NCBI GenBank assembly: GCA_030248065.1
Contig: JASAMV010004572.1
Coordinates: 1-15,072 of the forward strand
Source: Rhynchonema sp. JSB1_4
Lineage: Eukaryota; Nematoda; Chromadorea; Monhysterida; Xyalidae
Direction: 5' to 3'
DNA: 15,072 nt
In this document: positions 1 to 9,758 of the stretch, one piece after another
How positions within the stretch are numbered: the first letter of the stretch is position 1
Layout of the letters: every line of letters starts with the position of its first letter
The notes under the pieces: model-generated
What the model saw: the letters and a program-made list of their open reading frames with translations, nothing else
The model's database searches: none
Told to the model about the DNA's origin: nothing
Translations under genes and position numbers: made by a program

Positions 1-2790
1 GAATATTACCTACTCAGCTATAAATGTACCCGAGCGTTACAATATCAAATATTAGTGATAGACTGTTAGTGCTGGTGCTAATGTGCTGTGAGCGAGTGGC
101 TTGCTGAGACTCTGACAACAACGCCACTGCCACTAATTAGTTGTTGTTCAGAGAGCTGGTGTGATAGGGAAAATACGCAAAACATTTTGCTGATGCAGAA
201 TTTTCCACGATTTTTTCCGGCGATAATTCGAAATAATTTTTTACCTGTGCACGCGTATGCGTTGGTTCACACAAAGTTGTGTCAGTAGCTTGAATGAATG
301 AAACAGCCGACAACGAATATTGTAGGGCCGGTGACAGGTGCTCGAACATACATATACAGTTTGCGTCTGGCAACGCCCCGTCCGCTGCAGCTTTGTTGCT
401 TTGGCTTGTGCACAGCAAATTGATTAAGATTCTTTTTTATTCATTAAGTCGCCAGGCTAGCAGTATAGCCAGCGACGTCGCTGTGCGTTAACGTATACGT
501 ATAAGGCGTCTGCAAAGTAGAAGCGTTCCCGTTTAATGGGTGTCACATGGTTTTGTGGAAAGACACGTGAGACAAAATTTAAAATAGTCAGTGACAAAAA
601 ATGCAATTCAGGTAAATCTAAAAAGTAGACTGTTTGCGGTATAGTAACCTCCATAGCTGCTTAAGAAATTTCAAAACCCATACGCACTCACACGTTTTCT
701 GAAAATTACCCATTTACCTACAATATACTGCTTTAGGTGGGTCATGAAGCCAAGTCACCCACACATTATACGGTACATAAACCAATCTGCATATTGAACA
801 AGCCTCAACAAGGGCGCCCACTGACATGTACCTCGTCTACATGTTCTAGGTGCCTAAAACACCTACGTATGGCTTGTTACCGTTTTACCGATCCGTCCAG
901 TTACGTACCCACACCTAGGTACGTACACGCATATACCCGGTCAAGCCAAGGTAACTCGCCAGACAGCCAGTTTGGGGCTAACACAAGCCCAGCACGGTTG
1001 TTGTCACGTTAGGTATATCTACCTATAGGTGCATGGCAGAGTTTTTGACTCATGAGAGCCTTTATGTGCAGCTGCATCGTTGGAACCAGCGTGCATGTGG
1101 CGGGATACACAAACGCGTGCGCTCCCTCCCGCATTATGTGGCGTGTTGTTACCCAGGGTTACCGTGCACATGTGTACCCGACCGGCATAAGGTGCACCGC
1201 ATAGGTACCCGTCATTTGGAAGTGGGTTCGGTGCGCGCATGCATACTTACTTTGGGAACCTGAACTCCTACCGGTACCCATTGGTGCGTTTTCTATAACG
1301 TCAAGGACGTTGCATGTTTTATGCGCGTACGCGTACACGCACTTATGACTGCCGACTATTGATTACATGTATTATATACCTCAATGGATATATAAGCACA
1401 CTCACAGAGCTGGCAGGTATGCTCATAGGGCTTGTTAGGGGCCGCACATTAGCTGTCACAGAAGCCGGGGTGTTGTCGATGTCGTGCAGACGTGTTCGCT
1501 TGTCCGCTAATAAGCATCATGATATTGGGATTATTGGTATGTGCGTGTGTGTGATATGCAAGTTACATTTATGAGTGGTGTATTATGTACAGTAGTATAT
1601 GGCTATGAGAAGAGTACCAATGGGGGCTGACTGGAAAATGGTTGACGCAGATCATTGCCGCACAACAATCAACCTCAACGATGAATTAGGCACAATCCCA
1701 CGAACGCAAAATATTGAATGCCGAAAATTCTAAGTAACATAATAATGCCACAGGCCACAATCGACAATAAGCTTTGGTCCCAAAAAATCCAATGTCCATC
1801 CAAATATATGTTTCAGTAACCACCCATTATCTGGTCAAATGAATGAAAAAATTCCACTGAGAGCCCGACATTGCACTTTACGGAACCCCCTGCTGTGACA
1901 CTCGGATATGAAAACTTTTTTGTGCTGAACTTTGACTGTTTGGTCGGGTGATAGTCTGTCTCAGGGTCAGGGTGATGTGGTTTGCTTGCTTCGACGGAAC
2001 GATTTGTCGCCTGCTTTCGATTGCATCCAGCTTCATCAGGCCCAGCCAAGCATTCAAAACACGTGTATGTGAATTATTGCTTTTAGAAAATATATTAGCA
2101 CTGTGTTAAAAACATTTAATGAAAATGTCGTACATTTTTCATGTTCCACGGGTTATGTGCGACAAAATGTAAGTGAGATTTCTATGTTCTTTTGTTGCGT
2201 TGCGCTCAATTCATGTCACAGTACATAGTGTTGGTTATATTTGCAATAAATCGAAGTTGCAAACGGCAGCCAAAAATCTTTTGTTCTCTTTTTACCTATT
2301 TTAGCATGCATGCAGCTATACTGAGAAAGATGTGATTAATTATGTACTTGAAAATAGGTGTAATTCTTTTCAGACCAGACTGACCATAAAAAGGGAAAGT
2401 TGCGTAATGTCGCAGTTATCAAACCGATACATCTCCGATTTCTACCGACTGTAATAAAAGTTTACGTGGAGTCTTGTTTTGTTTGTTCATAAATGCCGAC
2501 AGAGATCAAAACTTCTGATAAACGCAACAACACACTAATTCCACTGTGCGAGATTACAGAAAACAATTTAGCTTCGGTGAAAGTCCCATTTATAAGGCTT
2601 ACTTGCTTGCGCAATAATAACACAGTGTTGCGACAGTGTTTTTCTCAAGTGAAAATATAATATATATCCAATTTTTAACGACGCTTTGTTTCGCGACCAA
2701 AGGAATTCCCATAGTCGTAAACGGCTGAAAGCGAAACAGCTGAGAGCGGAAACGGTACAGAGCGAGATAAGCGATCGTTGCGCAATCCAA
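1..2790. other. Intergenic spacer with no supportable gene
   Basis: I find no exon here with protein-family character, no tRNA and no rRNA. All open frames are short (under 105 codons), overlap on both strands and have compositions typical of random AT-rich sequence. Two sub-regions stand out. Roughly 720-1330 is dense in GTAC, CCTAGG and ACCTA/TAGGT words, including the near-palindrome TAGGTATATCTACCTA at 1010-1025. The rest (1600-2790) is plain AT-rich DNA. The last few hundred bases presumably hold the regulatory region of the cuticlin gene, including TGATAAA near 2517. Confidence 0.6.
1321..1342. repeat. Alternating purine-pyrimidine tract
   Basis: All 22 bases strictly alternate purine and pyrimidine and are rich in CG and CA/TG steps, the composition known to favour left-handed Z-DNA. 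A second short alternating stretch lies near 1230-1245. Function unknown. Confidence 0.6.
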
Positions 2791-2837
2791 ACAGCCCGAC
2801 ATATAAAAATGCTCGCAACACCAAACATTAGCTCAGT
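2765..2837 (+). promoter_or_regulatory. Core promoter of the cuticlin gene
   Basis: A consensus TATA box (TATAAAA, 2802-2808) is followed 33 bases after its first base by a TCAGT initiator-like word (2833-2837). This places the likely transcription start near 2835, about 60 bases upstream of the ATG at 2894. A GATA-type site (AGATAAG, 2765-2771) lies 30 bases upstream of the TATA box; GATA factors drive epidermal genes in nematodes, which would suit a cuticle gene (inference). Confidence 0.65.
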
Positions 2838-2893
2838 ATTCCCGAATATTCGACACAATTTTATTTCCATATTCTCGACCATTGTTGTCCCAA

Positions 2894-5800
2894 ATGTTGC
2901 GCCTTCCTTTGCTTTTGCTGTTATTGGCCGTCGGCTGTTACGGCATTCCGATCGATAACGGTATCGTTGGTGAACCGTTCATCTTTTGTGGCCCGAGATC
3001 GATTCGAGTGACCTTTCAGACGGAACGCGATTGGGAAGGAAAACTGTACGCAAAGAATCACTTTGTCGACGATGGATGCCGGGTTGAGTGAAATGAAGTT
3101 TGGGCGCTTTGGTACATACAGTCCGGTCTCTTTATAGTGACAGGATCCCCGGACCAGGAATCATTTCCTACAGGAATAAACATATTCTCCATTTAGAGCA
3201 GCACTGTAGATTGGACGGCTGATTAACTTACATATGTACCTAAAATGCAGATTATCAAAAAATAATAAGAAGTGTCACCATCAGAAGTTCGCGAAGAGTG
3301 TAGACAGCTTGATGTTTCAAATGAACTGAAAATAACATGATAGGCAAGCGTGCTCCTTTCGACAATGCGTATGAAGCAGATTTGTGTGAAACATCACATC
3401 ATCATGCAGGTGACGGGTCAAGGCAACGGTCGTGAGGCGACCATTGAGATTCCGTTCGAAACATGCAGCGTCACCCGTCAGCGATCACTAAATCCACGTG
3501 GCGTCTACGTGCACGCATTGGTGGTGAGTCTGGGATTGGGACAGGACAATTATTGTTGGAAAGAATTAAAAGATTTTCGGCATATCTGGTAAATGATTTA
3601 TACAATTAGTGTATGGTTGCTGTAATTGACATCGACGTTGACTAAATATGCTGTTTGATTTCCCGTTTCTAGGTGTTTTTTCCCAGACGAGTAGGGCAAA
3701 AAAAAAAAAAAAAAACACCAACAAAACCAGGTCACCGTCCGTCAGTGCGAATACGCACAAACAAATTCGAATTTCCAGTTTTAAGCGGCGGTTAAATCTA
3801 GCACTGTGTCAACCCACCGCACTGCAGTTTGTCAGATGTAAAGATGACATATGAAACAGCTACAGCTACAGTACCCCGGGTTCACTTTTCCTCATTTAAG
3901 TGTGCTCACCTAGTGCAAACAGCTGATGTTTCACAGGTAATGTCATTCCATCCCACCTTCATCACCAAAGTCGATCGTGCCGTCAGACTGCAGTGTTTCT
4001 ACATGGAAGCCGATAAGACCGTCAGTCAGGAGCTCGAAGTCAGGTGTGTGTATAAGAGTGTCGCATTATGTTTTTGCGCACAACTTTGCATTTTTCGAAA
4101 CACAATTTTTCACATTCTTCTTTATAACAATGTGAGGCACTACGCCCCCGTCCGGCCTGGGTTCAACAAGTACCGACGGGCAAGCAAGATCTCAGCCACA
4201 GGCTAAGCCAGTCCTATTTCCCCGAGAAGGGTCGGTAAACGGGGGCCTTAGCTCAGAGATCAAGGTATAGATGTACCTACACTCTCAACATGGTTTCGTG
4301 CACGTTTAGACTGAAAATAGTGCTCAAAGTGAAAAAAATTAAGAGAAAAACGCCTATTTTTCAATATATAGTTGACTTCAGCATGTTGACCACCGAATTT
4401 GCGACGCAAAACGTACCGATGCCTATCTGCCGATACGAAATATTGGATGCGCCCGCTGGAAATCCTGTAAGTGCCGCACAAAGTTGACTGTCACAAATAC
4501 ATATATTTGGTTAGAGCATGTATCGAGCCCCAGCAAAAGCGATGCATAATTAATCTTTGTGAAACATCACCTAGGTCCGTTTCGCACTTGTCGGCGAGCG
4601 TGTGTACCACAAATGGACGTGCGACACTGAGACACAGGACACTTTCTGCATGACCGTCTATGGGTGTTTTGTTGATGACGGCACACAACAGGACACCATT
4701 CAGTTGTTGAACGATGAGGGGTGCTCCTATGACGCGTAAGTACTGTACGCTGTTGTCTATGGTGTCACTTTTCGAGTTTTTGCACCGGCGCGGCGTATTG
4801 TAACATGGTTGGCGCATGTCGTTTGCGCACGTAATTGACTGATGTCCCTGATGGCTGATTGTTGATCGAACGGTTTTGGAAGATAACTTGCGTCGCTGCC
4901 ACTTTGCAATTAGTAGTTTGTAAAGCGCCTCGTAGCCCTTTAGTCTGTTTGACAGCCGGCTGATTTGGCATTAGGACCCCTGCTGACCGACCTCAGGCGC
5001 AATTTTAGGCTAATGGTTTTGTCGTCAAATTATCTCGTCAAAGAAAGTCGTCGAACACATGTGCCCCAAATGAGCGCGAAAACTAACACATGTGTTCGGC
5101 GACCTTATTTGACGAGATGATTTGACCACATTACTATAAGCCCAATTTCATACTACTTACCCCTCAGCATTGCAATGGCGTTCTGCAATATGTGAACCTT
5201 GAGTTTCTTGTCAAGATCCAATTCCGCACAATCAAAAAAATCGATATTTTAGTTTCCTGTTGGGTAATGTCGAATACCCGACAGATCTGATGGCGATCAA
5301 AGAGGCTCACGTGTTCAAGTACGCCGACCGTGCCAATCTCTACTTCAACTGCCAGATCAGGATTGACATCAAGGTAGGTAATGTACAGAGTATGTCTTGT
5401 CTGACTAACTCACTGATGTTTCAATGTAGCGACTTATGCGGGATTCTGTTGTTTTCATTTTCATGATGTTGCAGTGGCGGATCCAGCTCTCGGCCAAGGG
5501 AGGGGCCTAATTCAAAAAGCCATTTTATCTGGTGCTTGTTCCATTTTTTGAACAGTCACTTTTTATCTTGCGCTTTTTTGTTTAGAATTTCGCTCTTTAT
5601 ACACGCCGAAAATTATACAAAAGGTGACAATGCGCGCGCGGCGCGCCAGATTTTGGCACTTTTACGAGCGTGAAAGCCAAATTTCATTGAAAATAGGTGT
5701 ATCTGACGCACGAAGCGCGCGATTTTTGGACTTAAGTGTAAGTAAAAATCCTACGATTTAGGGGTTCTTTTTCCTTCTTCCCTCAGAAACGGTGGCCCCC

Positions 5801-6663
5801 TTCAGGGACCAAATGCACCAAAGTGGGACACAGCCCCTGTGCCGCCCCCCAGGATCCGCCCTAGTGATGTTGAAAGTCAGAGCATTTCATGAAGCTCACG
5901 GACATTTGATGAACGTTTCAGGAGCCGAGCAGTGAATGCGTACGTGAGAGTTGTCCGGAGCCTCAAGGTCTGGGTGGTGGTCGCCTTGGCGGTGCCCGGG
6001 CCCCGTCACGACCGCGTGCCCCGCCGCCACCGAGGGGTCGACCCAGGGGCAGGACGCAGGGACGTCGTGGCAAGCGAGCGGCTGGTCAGTGGGAATAACT
6101 TTTACGCTGGTCAAAAAATACTGGCAGTATGCCATGTTTCTTAACAAATATCTCTAATGTGAAGAAGGTGTTGTATCAATACCCATCCAAACCGTTCAGC
6201 CAGTTTGACGTGGAGATTTATGGCTGGAGAACTGTTCTTTTTTTGACTAGCGTAAAATACAAGAAGTCTGGGACAGTTTCTACGCTGGTCAGACATGAGT
6301 CACTATGTACCTGGGTCACCAACTAATGCTACTTTGCAGAGCCCCAATCATTGGGCGTGATGGACATCCAGCCCGAGTACCCGATGTTGGTCGGAGATCT
6401 GAATCTTGATGATGGCCATTTCCAGCTGGATCAGCGCTCATTGACGGTACGTTTGGTTTTGGATTTTATCGCTCAGTTATATCGTGCCAGAAAAAGCATA
6501 ATGATAAGGATTAATAATGAATGATAATGATAATAATGATAATTAATGATGTGAATATCTGGACTCAAATCAAAGTTTCATGGCATCAGGATGCATATTT
6601 TCTGCACAGCTCAACAATGTCCAGCCGACCACTAGCCTCACTGTTAGCATCATTGCGGGATAG
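2894..6663 (+). CDS. Cuticlin, CUT-1/CUT-3-like ZP-domain protein (9 exons)
   Basis: Exons: 2894-3082, 3410-3523, 3937-4043, 4382-4466, 4575-4735, 5253-5373, 5922-6084, 6340-6446, 6610-6663 (366 aa); all phases join without a stop. An upstream in-frame TTG is ignored; the ATG at 2894 opens a leucine-rich signal peptide (residues 1-17). Residues about 20-270 form a ZP module with conserved cysteines C32, C62, C82, C121 (ZP-N) and C153, C181, C190, C196, C215, C252, C265, C270 (ZP-C). Family hallmarks include LNPRG (90-94), SFHPTFITKVDRA (104-116), QCFYMEADK (120-128), VYHKWTCDTET (175-185) and EYPTDLMA (226-233). An Arg/Pro/Gly-rich linker (275-311) ends in a furin-type site, RGKR (308-311). 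Cuticlins are secreted by the epidermis and polymerise through the ZP domain into the insoluble cuticle. No transmembrane anchor is visible: the predicted tail ends in SLTVSIIAG. Exon 7 is ended at G6084 (donor gtcagt); reading through would stop at once. Exons 8 and 9 are the least certain. Confidence 0.95.
3698..3715 (+). repeat. Poly(A) tract, A18, in cuticlin intron 2
   Basis: Eighteen consecutive A bases. They are followed by an A/C-rich stretch and then by a diverged copy (3727-3753) of a short sequence seen twice more near 9774 and 10187. It could be a retroposed tail or a simple homopolymer; no target-site duplication was recognised. Confidence 0.8.
4144..4258. other. GC-rich foldable segment in cuticlin intron 3, with tRNA A-box-like end
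   Basis: Nested complementary segments GCCCCCGT (4144-4151) with ACGGGGGC (4239-4246), and TACCGAC (4170-4176) with GTCGGTA (4231-4237), could fold this otherwise unusual GC-rich island. Just downstream, TAGCTCAGAG resembles a tRNA/SINE A box, and a weak B-box-like GGTTTCG follows about 35 bases later. No matching acceptor stem or clover-leaf was found, so it is not called a tRNA. It could be a decayed SINE or a structured intronic RNA. Confidence 0.3.
5024..5126. mobile_element. Foldback/MITE-like inverted repeat in cuticlin intron 5
   Basis: Two 40-base arms, 5024-5063 and 5087-5126, are reverse complements with 4 mismatches, separated by a 23-base loop. Each arm begins GTCAAAT at the outer end and finishes with ACACATGTG at the inner end. 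No coding capacity. No clear target-site duplication was seen, so the superfamily is open. This is the arrangement of a small non-autonomous foldback element. Confidence 0.75.
5464..5872. mobile_element. hAT-like MITE with 8-bp target-site duplication (cuticlin intron 6)
   Basis: The element spans 5472-5864 (393 bp). Its left end reads CAGTGGCGGATCC and its right end, read inward, CTAGGGCGGATCC (10 of 13 identical). The flanks carry a perfect 8-bp direct repeat, TGATGTTG, at 5464-5471 and 5865-5872. A CAGTGG-type terminus plus an 8-bp duplication is the signature of hAT transposons. The interior has no transposase and includes a CpG-rich patch (about 5632-5646), so it is non-autonomous. It lies in the intron between the exon that ends the core ZP-C part and the Pro/Arg-rich linker exon. 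Confidence 0.85.
6102..6258. repeat. Inverted repeat pair carrying the ACGCTGGTC motif (cuticlin intron 7)
   Basis: TTTTACGCTGGTCAAAAAA at 6102 is matched in inverted orientation near 6240-6258 by a sequence with one internal mismatch (core GACTAGCGT, 6245-6253). A third copy of the core follows at 6282-6290. The same motif occurs in introns of two other genes in the window. Confidence 0.6.
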
Positions 6664-6750
6664 CACCAATCTGAAGTGAATAGCGTATATTATGTAGATT
6701 TGAATTTTCTCTATGGGCACGGAAACCGACGCTTTCCCCGATCGTGTCGC

Positions 6751-6756
6751 AATAAA
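6751..6756 (+). terminator. Poly(A) signal of the cuticlin gene
   Basis: Canonical AATAAA, 88 bases after the cuticlin stop codon (6661-6663), implying cleavage around 6770-6780. The convergent aquaporin gene ends its coding sequence only 61 bases further on, so the two 3' untranslated regions probably meet or overlap. Confidence 0.75.
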
Positions 6757-6817
6757 GAGCATTTCCTAACAAGGTAAAACGAGCAGCTGCTATATTCGTA
6801 ATTCATCTAAACCAAAA

Positions 6818-8680
6818 TCACCTGTGAACCAGCGCGGCTATTGTGGCTCCGAGGGCCGGTCCAATCAAATAGATGTAGAAATACAGCCAAATATGCGGAT
6901 AGGTTTCGTCGGTCATAAAAAGTCGACGCGGCACGACAATACTGGCCAGCAGCGATGGGCCAAGCGTTCGTGCCGGGTTCATTGACGCTCCGCTCACTTT
7001 GGCGCTAAAAATTACACTCTGACTCAGAGTTACTCTGAAAATGACACTCTAGGTCATCATCAGCAGCTTGAATTGGTTTGGCCTAGCCGAGCCAGAAAGA
7101 CTAGACAGTTTAGCCCCTTTATACCACCTACTGTTCATGTCACTAGTATTGTGTCAATACTGTTTGTTTCGACATGACAGGTCACTGTATGAACAGGATA
7201 GACTGTACCCTGCCAAGAGAGAACTATACAGTACCCAGCGAGTATATCGACAAGCACGGTCAGTCCAACAGCCAGTCCCATCGGAATATTGCCGTCCTTC
7301 GTTTGCGCGTTGAGCACTGTAGTGCACAGGTTGAACGTCAGAATTGTTTCGCACAACAGCACCTGGGCACACACGTGAATCAGAATTGAAAATAAGAATG
7401 TGAAAAGAAAGAACGGAAAAAATTTTCAAAAATAAAAAAAGCAAATTGACCTGCCAACCAGTCGACTGAACGCCGTGTGTCACCAGACCGCCGTTGATCT
7501 GAACCCAATTTTCGGTTGACATCGAGCACTAGAGGATGGAGGGGCCATTATGAACCAGGTCTTGCAATCTAGGTACACTCAAGTCAACACCTTCTTGGTG
7601 ACCTTGTCTATTTTGCATGTCACTGTCAGTCTTTGGTCACCAATCTGCTGTGGTCAGATTGGGTGCGATGATGACATCATTATAAAGAGAGCTGACTGTA
7701 CTGAATGCAGTGGCGCTCACCCATGCGAGGAATGCTCCCACAAAGCCGCCGACGCATTGCAGAATCGGGTAGACCACAAGGTCACTAATCGGTCCTTTGC
7801 CAGCCAGGGTTACCGCCAATGTAACGGCGGGGTTGAAATGGGCGCTGTGCGGAGGAAGGAATGTTGACATCAGCGAGCATGTGACGTTTCATTGCACTCA
7901 GACTTACGTATGTCAAGTTTTTGGGCGCGGATGCAGACGGATTTTGTCAACGTTATTGTTCTATCGTTTTCTGATGGAGCAGGTCAACTAGTTTTGACCA
8001 GCGTAAAAGTCGTTTATAATGTGTAGAACATGGTTCACACACAGACTGGACAAAATCAAGCGTTGTGATTCTATCCTGGGCAAAACAATTCCACGCTGGT
8101 CAGCACTATCGCAAAATATATGGTCGAACCAAAAAATTGACAAACACCGCCTCAAATCGCAAATCCCGACGATCATTAGGGCCCGTGATGTTTCACCCAC
8201 CTGACATGTCCAAGTGCCATGATCAACACAGCTATGGTCATGCCGTGACCGAACGCTGGTATCATTGACGTGTCATGCATGGCAGTGTCGATGCTCAGCA
8301 CCCCTGAATAAACAAGGTGATATTCAGGGATCAGGGGCTGCGCACTGACTGGTTGTAATATGGTTGACACGCGTCTCCCAGCTGGGGGTGTTGACAAGCA
8401 CATAATTTTTCCTATTTGAAGCCGCTTCAAAAATAATGTCCAGGGAATAATCATGCGAAACACTCCGTCAACGTGACTCTAGAAGACTTGCGTCAACCAC
8501 TGATGAATTAGCGAGGTGCACGTATGTAGGTGACCCACCCATGTAGACGAACAGCATTGTGCCGACCAACTCGCAAATGTAGGCCGGCAGTTTGGCGAGT
8601 GCCGCCGCTCGCGTGGTCATTTGGGTCGAAGGTTGATCGACCGTCGTTGTGGGCTGATTTGAATGTTGTTGTAGTTCCAT
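6818..8680 (-). CDS. aqp: Aquaporin, AQP8-type water/small-solute channel (6 exons)
   Basis: Exons in transcript order on the minus strand: 8680-8539, 8303-8201, 7844-7697, 7528-7451, 7362-7235, 7004-6818 (261 aa); all phases agree. This is a polytopic membrane channel of the MIP family. The first pore loop is HVS-AHFNPA (NPA at 86-88, exon 3) and the second is SGASMNPAR (NPA at 209-211 with the selectivity arginine R212, exon 6). The helix-5 stretch VDILAG before the second loop, the GHV-S helix-2 end and the length of 261 aa point to the AQP8 branch rather than aquaglyceroporins, since no Asp follows the second NPA-R motif. The N-terminus (1-30) is Gln/Thr-rich and cytosolic. Oddities: loop B seems one residue short (SAHFNPA, not SGxHFNPA), and two introns use gtca donors. 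Transport of water, ammonia or peroxide is known for AQP8 proteins; which applies here is not visible. Confidence 0.94.
7630..7670. other. Short perfect hairpin in aquaporin intron 4
   Basis: CCAATCTG and CAGATTGG flank a seven-base loop (CTGTGGT) in the intron at 7529-7696. It is a simple 8-bp stem with no recognised role. Confidence 0.4.
7996..8101. repeat. Inverted repeat pair carrying the ACGCTGGTC motif (aquaporin intron 2)
   Basis: TTTTGACCAGCGTAAAA (core 7996-8004) and the inverted ACGCTGGTC (8093-8101) bracket 88 bases. The pair is itself bracketed by TGACGTTTCA (7882-7891) and TGATGTTTCA (8186-8195), the window's other dispersed motif. The organisation suggests a small composite non-coding element occupying most of this intron. 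Confidence 0.55.
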
Positions 8681-8930
8681 GGTTGGAAATGGAATCAGTC
8701 GTGTAAATATCCTTGACGCTCAATTTGATTTCTTGCAATAGAATTGAATGCAGCTGCAAGCTCATCAATAAATTGTTGTAAACTGAAAACAAAAACAAAT
8801 AACATTAGTCAGACGCAATGACGCTATGCTACATCTGGCGTGTCCTCGGTTTCAGCTTTATTGTCCAGGCAGGATTGAGCGAAACAGAAAATAAAACTAG
8901 TTTTTAAAGCGTTTACCAGCTTATCTGATT
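8681..8930 (-). promoter_or_regulatory. Probable aquaporin 5' region
   Basis: Upstream of the aquaporin ATG the minus strand shows a good 3' splice site (tgttttcag) near 8780, which may end a 5'-UTR intron or receive a spliced leader. A TATA-like TTTAAAA lies near 8905 and a GATA-type site (AGATAAG on the minus strand) near 8920. GATA sites drive intestinal genes in nematodes. All of this is suggestive only. Confidence 0.3.
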
Positions 8931-9128
8931 GACGCATTGGCCCTGTCATTAACGTTATACAGTGGCACTGTCAAGATCTGGACATGAAAGTTTTTTTACC
9001 GACAAGTTATAAAATTATAACCGAAAGAATGGTTGAAGCAGGAAAATACAAAACAATAAAGAAGGAGCGAACCGATAAATCCAATAACCGATCCACGATT
9101 TGCAGGCCCGCAAGCAGATCGCCAGCAG

Positions 9129-9300
9129 CCAATCAACGTCGAGCAACGCCGTGTGCATCAGCCAATCAGCACTCACCTCGCTGCTCCTATTGGTTGCATT
9201 CACAATGGCAGCCACTTGCTCGGTGGTGCTGGTGCTGTACAGGAAAAAACATCTGTGACGTGACGTATATAATCAGTGACCGTTTGTGGAAAAATCTGAG
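9129..9300 (+). promoter_or_regulatory. CCAAT/CRE/TATA promoter-like block
   Basis: Two CCAATCA boxes (9129-9135, 9162-9168) and an inverted ATTGG (9189-9193) precede a doubled CRE half-site, TGACGTGACGTA (9256-9267), which runs directly into a TATA box, TATATAA (9266-9272). A transcription start near 9295-9305 is expected on the plus strand. The next plus-strand coding exon starts at 10710, so a 5'-UTR exon and intron for that gene are implied. The inverted CCAAT and CRE sites also work in reverse, so the block could serve the aquaporin 450-600 bases away on the other strand. Confidence 0.5.
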
Positions 9301-9758
9301 TAGTGCTGAAATTTGTTGTGCAATTTAAAGATTATTCTCTATTTATTGTATTTTTAAATTCGGTCGATTTCTTCGATTGTGAAGCTTAATTTCAGAATGC
9401 ATTCTTGTTCGTTTTATTTTGAAGGGGGCTTTGTCCTGTATTGCCCGTATGTTTCTTTATCCAGTAACAATAGTAAAAGAATCATCCTGACAGCATTTGG
9501 ATTTTTGATTTTCGACTGATTTAAAAAAGTTCTCCGAAAATACTGATTTGCTCATCACCACCCGCATATTCCACCCTTATCACACGTATCCAAGCAAATC
9601 ATGAGCCCGAAAAAGACCCAGGTTTGGTGCGCATTTGCTATTTAATTTTTTTTAAATTTCGCACATCCAGAAATGAAGATAAATCTGTTTTATGCCTCAC
9701 TTAGTATGGCTTAGCATGAAAACAAGAGCACCACAGCACCAACATTTCAAACTGGTCA

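Noticed and set aside
1813..2049. 78-codon minus-strand frame
   Set aside because: Low-complexity polar sequence without splice context, domain or neighbouring exons.
2568..2882. 104-codon minus-strand frame upstream of the cuticlin
   Set aside because: It covers the TATA box and leader of the cuticlin gene and resembles no family.
4155..4175. Resemblance to a 28S rRNA word (CAACAAGTACCG)
   Set aside because: The similarity is limited to about a dozen bases and does not continue on either side.
4241..4315. Possible tRNA gene
   Set aside because: A box is acceptable but there is no pairing acceptor stem, no clear anticodon arm and only a weak B box.
4491..4817. 108-codon minus-strand frame
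   Set aside because: It lies antisense to cuticlin exon 5, which has strong ZP-family similarity on the plus strand.
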